NCBI RefSeq assembly: GCF_001642795.1 | Contig: NZ_LKEH01000025.1 | Location: 134,379-169,375 of the forward strand | DNA: 34,997 nucleotides | Reading direction: 5' to 3' | Source of the DNA: Pseudomonas viridiflava | Lineage (GTDB): Bacteria > Pseudomonadota > Gammaproteobacteria > Pseudomonadales > Pseudomonadaceae | Shown here: piece after piece, positions 8,086 to 15,626 of the stretch | Layout: each line of letters begins with the position of its first letter | Position numbering within the stretch: position 1 is the stretch's first letter | Notes under the pieces: model-generated | What the model was told of the DNA's origin: nothing | Database searches by the model: none | The model's input: only the letters and a program-made list of their open reading frames with translations | Made by a program: the position numbers and the translations under genes

Positions 8086-9084
8086 ATGATTTGGTTCCTT
8101 GAAGGGCAGTCCAGCCAGCGTGAAGTGATCATGGGCGCTCGCGATGCCTTGCCTGCTTCGGTGCAGATTGTCGCATCCCATCGCCAGTTGCGGTCGGAGA
8201 TTACCGGGCAGGCCGATGTGGCCCTGCAGGAACCGACCGACAACGACGAGCGCATCGACTGGGTCGTCGAGACGGCCCGCACACTCGGCGTCAAGGTGAT
8301 CGTCGCCGGGCGCGTCGGCGGCCGTTACGAAGAACAGCGTGAGCGCTTTGTTGCTGAAGGCTTGGACCTCGTCACCGGCGGAACGTCGCTGAAGACCTTT
8401 CACGATGTCGACGACAAGAACCGTTTCACGGCTGCGGCCGAAGCGGCTGGTCTGGCCTGCATCCCGGGCATACTGGCAAGTAATGCCCAGGAGTTACAGG
8501 CCGCCTATGACGCGCTGGCCGGTTCGGGCGAGGTGTGTATCAAGCCTACGGTCGGGATCTACGGACAGGGCTTTTGGCGTTTCAAGGAAGGCGTCGATGA
8601 TTTCCGTTGCTTCGCCAATCCCGATTCGCGTGAGACGACCTTCAGCGCGTACCTGAATGCCTATCGCCAGTCCGAAGACCGTCCGCCGATGTTGCTGATG
8701 CCTTATATGCCCGGCAACGAGTGTTCGGTGGACATGGTCTGCGAGCAGGGCAAGGCAGTCGCTTTTGTCGGGCGGCGCAAGCTGGGCCTGAACCAGACCT
8801 TCGAGCGCGACAGCGAGGCGGTTCGTCTGGCGGTCCGCGCCGCAGAGCATTTTGCCTGTGACGGACTGATCAATGTTCAGACCCGCGACGATGCCGACGG
8901 CAAGCCGCGCTTGCTGGAAATCAACCCGCGCTATTCGGGCGGAATTGGATATACGCGGGAAACCGGCATCAATCTGCCGGGCATTTTCGCGACGCGACGT
9001 TTGGGCTTGAAAGAACCGGAAACACATTGGCTCGACGATATTCGGGTCAAGGCCATCACCGTTGCCGTGCGGGCCACTGTATGA
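8086..9084 (+). CDS. ATP-grasp ligase of the Ter biosynthetic module
   Basis: The 332-residue protein has a carbamoyl-phosphate-synthase-like ATP-grasp fold: a Rossmann-like N-terminal part, the ATP-binding K153 in C-I-K-P-T-V-G, the E-C-S-V-D stretch after M-P-Y-M-P-G-N, and metal ligands E278 and N280 in L-L-E-I-N-P-R-Y-S-G-G. Such enzymes join a carboxylate (through an acyl-phosphate) to an amine or thiol. The substrate cannot be read from sequence. The ATG at 8086 follows TTTGGAG at good spacing; an in-frame TTG at 8056 is rejected. It is the first gene of the plus-strand Ter operon. Known Ter biosynthetic loci encode an ATP-grasp next to the PRTases, consistent with a peptide- or amide-like linkage in the predicted metabolite. 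Confidence 0.85.
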   Translation: MIWFLEGQSSQREVIMGARDALPASVQIVASHRQLRSEITGQADVALQEPTDNDERIDWVVETARTLGVKVIVAGRVGGRYEEQRERFVAEGLDLVTGGTSLKTFHDVDDKNRFTAAAEAAGLACIPGILASNAQELQAAYDALAGSGEVCIKPTVGIYGQGFWRFKEGVDDFRCFANPDSRETTFSAYLNAYRQSEDRPPMLLMPYMPGNECSVDMVCEQGKAVAFVGRRKLGLNQTFERDSEAVRLAVRAAEHFACDGLINVQTRDDADGKPRLLEINPRYSGGIGYTRETGINLPGIFATRRLGLKEPETHWLDDIRVKAITVAVRATV

Positions 9085-9138
9085 TCCGCACAATAGATTT
9101 TTGCTATTACTAATCGCTCTTATCAGGGAGGATCGGGC

Positions 9139-10281
9139 ATGAAGGTTCTGGCGCCAGGTGCAAATACCGCTTTAGCAAATCCCCTGTGCACCTGGAATCT
9201 GGACAGTGGCCGGTCTTCGGTTTTTGGCGAATATGCGGCAGTCGCGCTACTCGCTGTCGATGACAAGCGACAGCCCAAGGGCGATCCGGCGCTGCTGCAT
9301 CAAGAACAGAACTGGATGGAGTGGAGCGGCGGCCCGCAGAACGTGGGCTGTACGCTGAAGCTGGATCGACTGCCAGCCGGCAGTGACCGGGTGCTGTTGA
9401 TGGTGTACGTGTTCTCGGCCACCGGGCCGGTTCGCGAGATCGGCAGCCTGCATCTGCAGGTGGACGGCGAGATCGAGCATCGCATCGATCTTCGCGACAA
9501 CGGCGAAGCGGCGATCATCATCGGCGAGTTCTACAAGCGTAACGAACAATGGAAATTCCGTGCGTTGAGCGAAGGCTCGGCGTATGGCCTGTCTGCTTTC
9601 GGGCGCAAGATCGGGCTGGAGGTCGATGATCGTCATCCCCGGCGTCCGGCGGGCGCTCCGAACGGCGGCGGCTCGCATCATCAATCGGCGACCGGAACAG
9701 CCTTCGTCGTAGGACCTGCGCACGTGATGACCTGTGCACATGTCATCGAAGAGATGAGCGTCTTCTATATCAACTCGCTGGAAGGCCGTTACAAGGCCGA
9801 GCCGGTGGTGATCGATCGGCGTAATGACATCGCTCTGCTGCGCGTGCAGGGAGCCTCGCCGTTATCTACTGTTACGTTTCGCGACGGTCCTGGCTGCGAG
9901 CCAGGTGATAACGTCGTGGTGCTGGGTTATCCACTGGCCTCCATTTCCGGCGGCGGTTTGCAGGTGACGCAAGGTGGCATATCCGGGCTGTTCGGTCTGC
10001 ACAGCGACGCCAGCCTGTTCCAGTTCACAGCGCCCATTCAACCCGGCTCCAGTGGCAGCCCGCTGTTCGACAGCGGCGGGGCGGTCATCGGGATGGTGAC
10101 GTCCACGGTGCCGGACGGGCAAAACATGAACTTCGCGGTCAAGTCCGCACTGATTCTGTCCTTTCTGCAGGCGTGCCGCATCGATGCGCCGCACGCCAGA
10201 TCGGAAAGGACCTACACCACTACAGAAATTACGCGTGCTGCCCAGTCATCGCTGTGGCTTGTCGAAGCCTCACGCGAGTGA
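9139..10281 (+). CDS. TerD domain-trypsin-like serine protease fusion
   Basis: This 380-residue protein joins an N-terminal TerD-type beta domain (about 1-165) to a trypsin/DegP-like protease (about 185-350). The triad is intact: H201 in T-C-A-H-V, D230 in N-D-I-A-L-L, and S305 in P-G-S-S-G-S-P-L. The TerD part keeps the late signature (G-E-F-Y-K-R-N-E-Q-W-K-F-R-A) but lacks the acidic calcium motif G-D-N-R-x-G of TerD, TerE and TerZ. There is no signal peptide or membrane segment, so the protease should act in the cytoplasm. There is no PDZ domain either. GGGAGG precedes the ATG. It lies between the ATP-grasp gene and the PRTase genes in one operon. Target unknown; processing or quality control of Ter proteins is speculation. 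Confidence 0.87.
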   Translation: MKVLAPGANTALANPLCTWNLDSGRSSVFGEYAAVALLAVDDKRQPKGDPALLHQEQNWMEWSGGPQNVGCTLKLDRLPAGSDRVLLMVYVFSATGPVREIGSLHLQVDGEIEHRIDLRDNGEAAIIIGEFYKRNEQWKFRALSEGSAYGLSAFGRKIGLEVDDRHPRRPAGAPNGGGSHHQSATGTAFVVGPAHVMTCAHVIEEMSVFYINSLEGRYKAEPVVIDRRNDIALLRVQGASPLSTVTFRDGPGCEPGDNVVVLGYPLASISGGGLQVTQGGISGLFGLHSDASLFQFTAPIQPGSSGSPLFDSGGAVIGMVTSTVPDGQNMNFAVKSALILSFLQACRIDAPHARSERTYTTTEITRAAQSSLWLVEASRE

Positions 10282-10358
10282 CGTCGGAAGGTCTCTTCAG
10301 AAGCCGTTTTCGACACGCAGGCGCCAGGGGTTGCGACCCCGCTAATCAGGAATTATCG

Positions 10359-11492
10359 ATGGACAGCAGCGCAGCTTCTTCCACACCCGTCAGGCTTCGT
10401 GCTGATCTGCTCCGGGGCTCCCTCAATGTGAGCGTCAACGCGTCCACGATTGCTCCGGACTCATTGTTCGGCTTTGCTGAACGCCGTAATCCCAAGCGTG
10501 CCTTCCTGTTCGTTTCGCGAGTGCTTGGGCGGCACATACCGGTTCGCCCGAGCCTGATGCTCAAAAGCTTTCAAGACCTCGCGCACAAGATTCCCGCCGA
10601 CCTGCCTGGCCCGGTGCTGGTTATCGGCATGGCCGAAACCGCTGTCGGTCTGGGAGCTGGCGTGCATCGTGCCTACAGCGCCACGCGTGCGGATGCGTTG
10701 TATCTGGTCAGCACGCGTCATCCGACAGGCACCGACCTGTTCGCGCGCTTCGAGGAAGAACACAGCCACGCCAGTGCTCATCTGATCCATTTGCCGACCG
10801 ACCCTGCGCTGCGCGACATGATGCTCAATGCCCGTTCGCTGGTCCTGGTCGATGACGAGGCGTCTACCGGCAAGACGTTTATCAACCTTCATCGCGCGCT
10901 GGTCGATGCCGGACTCGACAAGCTCGAACGCGTCGTGACCTGCGTGCTGACCGATTGGTCGGCAGGCGCGGTCAGCACTTCGATGGGTGCAGTGGCCGAG
11001 CAGGTCTCGCTGTTGCAGGGTTCCTACTCGTTCGATGAAGACCTGAGTGCGCCCATGCCTGAGATGCCTGAAGTCGGCACCGTCGCCATGGGCGACTGGC
11101 CGTTGGTCACAGCCAATGACTGGGGCCGATTGGGCGTGCTGTCGGTGGACGACACGCTGGCCCCGAACATTCAGGTTGCCAAGGGCGAACGGGTTCTGGT
11201 GGTGGGCACCAGCGAGTTCGTCTGGCGACCGTTTCTGTTGGCCGAGCGTCTGGAAAAAGCCGGAGCCGACGTGCATTTCAGCTCGACCAGCCGTTCGCCG
11301 ATTGCGCTGGGACATGCCATCGATCACGCGCTGTCGTTCTCCGACAATTACGGGCTGGGCATCCCCAACTTTCTCTACAACGTGCGTCCTGGACAGTTCG
11401 ACCGGGTACTGATCTGCACCGAAACGCCGAGCCAGGCCGTGCCTGCCGAGCTGATTGACGCGTTGAATGCCGAGGTTATCTGCGATGAATGA
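10359..11492 (+). CDS. Phosphoribosyltransferase with TRSP domain (Ter module)
   Basis: The 377-residue protein contains a type I phosphoribosyltransferase domain (about 55-235) with the PRPP-binding loop L-V-L-V-D-D-E-A-S-T-G-K-T (D165-T173). A C-terminal region (about 280-370), with G-T-S-E-F-V-W-R-P-F-L and S-T-S-R-S-P-I, corresponds to the TRSP domain that accompanies Ter-associated PRTases. PRPP-dependent transfer to a base-like acceptor, or the reverse, is the expected chemistry; the acceptor is unknown. The frame extends upstream to 10173 into the previous gene, but the ATG at 10359, after AGGA, gives a sensible N terminus. It overlaps the next gene by eight bases, indicating coupling with the HAD enzyme. 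Confidence 0.83.
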   Translation: MDSSAASSTPVRLRADLLRGSLNVSVNASTIAPDSLFGFAERRNPKRAFLFVSRVLGRHIPVRPSLMLKSFQDLAHKIPADLPGPVLVIGMAETAVGLGAGVHRAYSATRADALYLVSTRHPTGTDLFARFEEEHSHASAHLIHLPTDPALRDMMLNARSLVLVDDEASTGKTFINLHRALVDAGLDKLERVVTCVLTDWSAGAVSTSMGAVAEQVSLLQGSYSFDEDLSAPMPEMPEVGTVAMGDWPLVTANDWGRLGVLSVDDTLAPNIQVAKGERVLVVGTSEFVWRPFLLAERLEKAGADVHFSSTSRSPIALGHAIDHALSFSDNYGLGIPNFLYNVRPGQFDRVLICTETPSQAVPAELIDALNAEVICDE

Positions 11493-12243
11493 TGTCCGCC
11501 CGTTGATCTTCGTCGATCTGGACGACACGTTGTTCCAGACCGCCCGCAAAACCCCTGCCGATATCGAAAAGCATGTCGCCACGCTCGACATCAGCGGTAA
11601 TGCCAACGGCTACATGACCAACGTGCAGAAGTCGTTTGCCCACTGGTTGCTGGCGCACTCCGATGTGGTGCCGGTGACGGCGCGCAGCGTCGAGGCGTAC
11701 AGCCGGGTCAAGCTGCCGTTCACCGCAGGGGCCATCTGCTCGCACGGCGGCGTCATGCTTGACGTGGTCGGTCGCGTCGACAAGGACTGGCACGAGCAGA
11801 TGAAGCAGACGCTCGCTGCCTATCAGACGCGTCTACATGAGTTGTCGGCCGCCACGCTGGCCATCGGTCAGGACATGGGTGTGTCACTGCGCGGTTGGGT
11901 CGTTGAGGAAACTCGACTGTTTCATTACGTGGTCACCAAGCACAACGAAAACGACGACAGCATTCTGACCCGAGTGCTGGCTGAGGTGCAGGCGCGCGGC
12001 TTGCTCGACGGCATGCATGTGCATGGCAACGGCAACAATCTTGCGTTTTTGCCCAATGGTCTTGCCAAGCGCTACGCCGTCCAGGAATGGCTGCTTCGCG
12101 ACAAGGCGGTGAATGGCGAACGCCCGGTGCTGGGTTTTGGCGACAGCATTACCGACCTGGGTTTCATGGATGAGTGCCATTGGTGGGCCACGCCCGCCCG
12201 CAGTCAGTTGGCCAGGATGTTTGTCGGGGCTGCGCATGAGTAA
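11485..12243 (+). CDS. HAD-superfamily hydrolase (Ter module)
   Basis: The 252-residue enzyme has all HAD motifs: D11-x-D13-D-T (motif I), V-T-A-R (motif II), K195, and G-D-S-I-T-D with D220 and D224 (motif IV). The long insert between motifs II and III is a C2-type cap as in the Cof/sucrose-phosphatase branch, so a phosphorylated sugar-like small molecule is the likely substrate. The ATG at 11485 overlaps the PRTase stop by eight bases, and its own stop overlaps the next PRTase start by eight. In Ter loci this HAD is predicted to remove phosphate from a phosphoribosylated intermediate; that step is inference. Confidence 0.85.
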   Translation: MNDVRPLIFVDLDDTLFQTARKTPADIEKHVATLDISGNANGYMTNVQKSFAHWLLAHSDVVPVTARSVEAYSRVKLPFTAGAICSHGGVMLDVVGRVDKDWHEQMKQTLAAYQTRLHELSAATLAIGQDMGVSLRGWVVEETRLFHYVVTKHNENDDSILTRVLAEVQARGLLDGMHVHGNGNNLAFLPNGLAKRYAVQEWLLRDKAVNGERPVLGFGDSITDLGFMDECHWWATPARSQLARMFVGAAHE

Positions 12244-13330
12244 TCCGGTTCACGGGCTGGATACCGTGGGGAGCGGCAGTTATCTGGAAAACGATGTGCA
12301 TTTCCTGCTGCGTCGCGTCGAGATGCAGACGACGGATGTACAGGAAAAGGAGCGTCTGATTCAGACGCAGCAAAAACACTACTCGGAAATGATCAGCGAA
12401 GAAGCGGCCCCGAGCGAAGCCCATCAGGCCTTGTTCGAGCGTACGCTGGCGCAGAATGGCGCTCGTATGGCCGCAGACGTTCAGTCCCTGGCGCAGGCGC
12501 TGGACCTTGAATGCCCAGGACCCGAGATTGTTCTGGTGTCGTTCGTGCGCGCCGGCCTGCCGCTCGGCGTGCTGTTGCGTCGTGCCTTGATTGACCTGGG
12601 GCGTGAAGCGCATCACTACGGCATCAGTATCATTCGCGACCGTGGTATCGACACGGTGGCGCTTGAGGCCATTATCGAAGCCCACGGCGCTCGGAACATC
12701 GTTTTCGTCGATGGCTGGACCGGCAAGGGTGCGATTTCCGGCGAGATCAAACGCAGTCTGGCAGGTGATGTCCGTTTTCCTGAGCTGCCGCGCCTTGTGG
12801 TGCTGGCCGATCCTTGCGGCAGCGCCTGGCTGGCGGCGTCCAGTGAGGACTGGGTGATCCCGTCCGGCATTCTGGGCGCAACCGTTTCCGGACTGGTGTC
12901 GCGCTCGATCTGGCCTGCCGAAGGCGGATTGCATGGCTGCGTGGTCTACGATCAGTTGCAGGCCCATGACGTGACCCGGTCGTTTATCGAACAGATCGAG
13001 AACCATCGGCGGGGCCAGAGTTCTACTGTCACGGTGACACCATGGACGGCCGAGCAGCAGTTCAAGCTCAAATCGGCTGCGTCTGAGGTCGTCCAGCGTC
13101 TGGCCGAGCGTTTCGAAATCAGCAACCTGAACCGCGTGAAACCGGGCATTGCTGAAGCAACGCGTGCGGTCATGCGCCGTGTGCCGGACCACGTGCTGGT
13201 CCGCGACACCTCTGACAGCGATGTGCAGTTGCTCATGCACCTGACCGAGAAAGCGGGCATCCCTGTCGAGCAGGTCGGCAGTGCCCTTGGGCCCTACAGG
13301 GCGGTAACCATCATCCGGAGTCTGAGCTAA
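12236..13330 (+). CDS. Phosphoribosyltransferase of the StiP/PRTase_1 family (Ter module)
   Basis: The 364-residue protein belongs to a family often named cysteine protease StiP. It carries a PRPP-binding loop I-V-F-V-D-G-W-T-G-K-G (I155-G165), so a phosphoribosyltransferase or a reverse reaction on a nucleotide is far more likely than proteolysis. Other conserved stretches are L-V-S-F-V-R-A-G-L-P-L-G and the late R-V-K-P-G-I-A-E-A-T-R. The ATG at 12236 overlaps the HAD stop; starts further upstream lie inside that gene. Two distinct PRTases in one block suggest successive reactions on the same ribosyl scaffold. The stop codon shares one base with the start of the aldolase-like gene. Confidence 0.83.
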   Translation: MSNPVHGLDTVGSGSYLENDVHFLLRRVEMQTTDVQEKERLIQTQQKHYSEMISEEAAPSEAHQALFERTLAQNGARMAADVQSLAQALDLECPGPEIVLVSFVRAGLPLGVLLRRALIDLGREAHHYGISIIRDRGIDTVALEAIIEAHGARNIVFVDGWTGKGAISGEIKRSLAGDVRFPELPRLVVLADPCGSAWLAASSEDWVIPSGILGATVSGLVSRSIWPAEGGLHGCVVYDQLQAHDVTRSFIEQIENHRRGQSSTVTVTPWTAEQQFKLKSAASEVVQRLAERFEISNLNRVKPGIAEATRAVMRRVPDHVLVRDTSDSDVQLLMHLTEKAGIPVEQVGSALGPYRAVTIIRSLS

Positions 13331-14280
13331 TGGCCTTATTCTCGCCTTATGCACTGGGGGCCACGTTGTACATGCCCGCCACCCGCGACGACATTCTGGA
13401 TGTGGTGTTCGCTGAAAAGCTGCCCGAACTGCGCTCGCTGGTCGTTTGCCTGGAGGACGCCGTTGCACTGATCGACATCGAGACGGCGCTGGTCAACCTT
13501 CGTCAGGTCCTGACCCGTATTCACGATCGGGGCGGCCGTCCGGCCAATGGTCCTTTGCTGTTCGTCCGTCCGCGCGACGCAGCGATGGCGCGCATCCTCA
13601 ATGACTGGCCGCTGATGGCTCATGTGGACGGCTTCGTCGTGCCCAAGCTTTCGCTGAAAACCCTGAGCAGTTGGGAGCAGGCCGTGACCAATCCGGCGCT
13701 GGCGCTGATGCCGACCTTGGAGACGCCGGAGGTGTTCAATCCGACGGCAATGGTCGAACTGGGGCAGGCCTTGAAAGCCAATCTGGACGAGCGGATCATT
13801 GCCTTGCGCATTGGTGGTAACGACCTGATGGGTTGCCTGGGGCTGCGCCGCAACCCCGCGATGACCCTGTACGGAACGCCGATGGGGTATGTCATTCCAA
13901 TGCTTGCTGGCGTGATGGGCTCGCAAGGGTTCGCGCTTACCGCTCCCGTGTTCGAACAACTGGCCACGCCCGACATCCTGCAGCAGGAATTGACCCTGGA
14001 TATTGCCAATGGTCTGGTCGGCAAGACCGCAATTCACCCATCGCAGGTCAATATCATTCAGAATGCACTTCGCGTCAGCCTTGAAGACATGAATTCGGCC
14101 CGGATGATTTTGAACTCCGTCGCGCCGGCTGTGTTCAAGTACAACGACGCGATGTGTGAACCGGCGACCCATTACAAATGGGCGACCCACATCATGGAGC
14201 GCGCCAAATGGCATGGAGTGCTACCCGCACCCGCTTCGATCATGGATGCCAGCATTCGACTCGCTGAGGCAGTTAGCTAG
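13330..14280 (+). CDS. HpcH/HpaI (CitE-like) aldolase/lyase of the Ter module
   Basis: This 316-residue protein fits the TIM-barrel HpcH/HpaI and citrate-lyase-beta family: L-E-D-A near residues 41-44, a conserved Arg in the F-V-R-P-R strand, P-T-L-E-T-P, and L-R-I-G-G-N-D-L with N164-D165 before a metal-site region. Relatives cleave or form C-C bonds next to a carboxylate or CoA ester using Mg2+. No citrate lyase alpha or gamma gene is near, so citrate is unlikely. It starts within the previous stop (TAATG) and ends directly against the next ATG. In Ter loci the family is predicted to extend or trim the sugar part of the metabolite; the substrate is unknown. Confidence 0.83.
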   Translation: MALFSPYALGATLYMPATRDDILDVVFAEKLPELRSLVVCLEDAVALIDIETALVNLRQVLTRIHDRGGRPANGPLLFVRPRDAAMARILNDWPLMAHVDGFVVPKLSLKTLSSWEQAVTNPALALMPTLETPEVFNPTAMVELGQALKANLDERIIALRIGGNDLMGCLGLRRNPAMTLYGTPMGYVIPMLAGVMGSQGFALTAPVFEQLATPDILQQELTLDIANGLVGKTAIHPSQVNIIQNALRVSLEDMNSARMILNSVAPAVFKYNDAMCEPATHYKWATHIMERAKWHGVLPAPASIMDASIRLAEAVS

Positions 14281-14985
14281 ATGATAGAACCTGACCTTGA
14301 AATCGAAGTGGAACAGCGCCTGCTGGCGGTGTTCGACTTTGACGGGACCATTACCCGACACGACAGCTTCGTACCTTTTCTCAAATTCGCCTTTGGACAG
14401 CGCGCCTTTTCCGTGCGCATGGCCAGACTGGTATTGCCCAGCATCGGTTACCTGACCAAACGCGTGACGCGCGACGAGCTCAAGGGCCGTCTGATCAAGG
14501 CGTTCCTGACCGGCGTCGAAGCGCAGTGGCTCCAGCAGAAAGCCGAGGCGTTCTGCGAACTCTACTGGAAACGCCTGATGCGTCCGGCCGCGCTGGAGTC
14601 GATTGCGGCTGAGCTGGAGAAGGGTGCCATTGTCACGCTTTGTTCAGCTTCGCCTGCTATGGTCCTGCAACCGTTCGCCGATCGGCTGAAAGTCGAGCTG
14701 ATCGGAACCAATCTTGAAGTGATCGACGGCAAACTGACCGGTTTGATCGAAGGCAGCAATTGCCGTTGCGACTCCAAGGTTGCGCGACTGGAAAGTGTTT
14801 ACGGACCGCTCAATAAATTCCGCCTGCGCGCCTGGGGCGATACGCGAGGCGATCACGAATTGCTCGCTGCAGCGCAGGATGCACACTGGCGCCACTTCCA
14901 TCCGACGTGGCGAAAAGGACGTTACAAGGGGCCCATTAACGCCAAGTTACACAATCCTGATGGCAAAGATGGGCCAACACGGTAA
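14281..14985 (+). CDS. HAD-IB phosphatase (PSPase-like) of the Ter module
   Basis: The 234-residue enzyme shows the phosphoserine-phosphatase-type HAD motifs: F-D19-F-D21-G-T-I-T, motif II S122 in C-S-A-S-P, K166, and G-D187-T-R-G-D191-H-E. The helical C1 cap lies between residues about 35 and 105. It is unlike the Cof-type HAD at 11485, so the operon has two phosphatases with different caps and probably different substrates. The ATG follows the upstream TAG with no gap, and the tail is basic (R-K-G-R-Y-K-G). A gap of 47 bases precedes terZ. It is the last enzyme of the biosynthetic block. Confidence 0.85.
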   Translation: MIEPDLEIEVEQRLLAVFDFDGTITRHDSFVPFLKFAFGQRAFSVRMARLVLPSIGYLTKRVTRDELKGRLIKAFLTGVEAQWLQQKAEAFCELYWKRLMRPAALESIAAELEKGAIVTLCSASPAMVLQPFADRLKVELIGTNLEVIDGKLTGLIEGSNCRCDSKVARLESVYGPLNKFRLRAWGDTRGDHELLAAAQDAHWRHFHPTWRKGRYKGPINAKLHNPDGKDGPTR

Positions 14986-15032
14986 GGCTGTAACACTTTT
15001 ACCCGACTTCCGTAGTTCACATGGAGCGAAAA

Positions 15033-15626
15033 ATGGCACTCACTTTGGCGAAAAACCAGACGATCTCACTTGAGAAAACCGCTGGTACAGGCCTCAAGAA
15101 AGTCAGCATGGGCCTGGGATGGGACCCGGAAAAGGCAAGTGGATTCTTCGGCAAACTGTTGGGCGGCGGCGGTGGCGACATCGATCTGGACGCTTCATGC
15201 ATCATGCTCGACGCTGACAAGAAGCCTCTTGATCTGGTCTGGTTCCGTCAGCTGCAATCGCGCGATGGTGCCATTCAACACTCCGGCGACAACCGCACCG
15301 GTGAAGGCGCGGGCGATGACGAAACCATCAGTGTCGATCTGGAGAAGCTGCCCGCCACCGTGAAATACCTGGTCTTCACGGTCAACTCCTTCACTGGACA
15401 GAACTTCGAGAAAGTCGCCAACGCCTATTGCCGCATCGTCGATCTGGGCACGCGTAACGAGCTGGGCCGCTTCGACCTGTCCGAAAAGGGTCAGCACACT
15501 GGCGTCGTGATGTCTTACCTGTCGCGTACACCAAGCGGCTGGGATTTCACCGCCGTGGGCCAGGCCACCAATGGTCGTACCGCTGACGATCTGGTCGATC
15601 TGGCCATCGGAGCCGTACGCGCATGA
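15033..15626 (+). CDS. terZ: TerZ-like TerD-domain protein
   Basis: The 197-residue protein begins M-A-L-T-L-A-K-N-Q-T-I-S-L-E-K and carries the full calcium-binding signature: D49-I-D-L-D53-A-S and G85-D-N-R-T-G-E-G-A-G-D-D-E97. The glycine-rich insert K-L-L-G-G-G-G-G-D before the first acidic cluster marks TerZ among TerD paralogues. TerD-family proteins are cytoplasmic beta-sandwich calcium binders of Ter stress and tellurite-resistance complexes. The ATG at 15033 follows GGAGCG; a short upstream in-frame ATG at 15021 is less likely. It overlaps terA by four bases (ATGA), so the two are coupled. The exact biochemical role of TerZ is not established. Confidence 0.88.
   Translation: MALTLAKNQTISLEKTAGTGLKKVSMGLGWDPEKASGFFGKLLGGGGGDIDLDASCIMLDADKKPLDLVWFRQLQSRDGAIQHSGDNRTGEGAGDDETISVDLEKLPATVKYLVFTVNSFTGQNFEKVANAYCRIVDLGTRNELGRFDLSEKGQHTGVVMSYLSRTPSGWDFTAVGQATNGRTADDLVDLAIGAVRA

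Noticed and set aside
12236..13330. Annotation as cysteine protease StiP
   Set aside because: A PRPP-binding loop V-D-G-W-T-G-K-G is clear, and the neighbours are PRTase and HAD genes. I see no supporting Cys-His protease signature, so a phosphoribosyltransferase is the better call.
13330..14280. Citrate lyase beta subunit
   Set aside because: The fold family matches, but no citD, citF or citC genes are near and the gene is locked into the Ter enzyme block.
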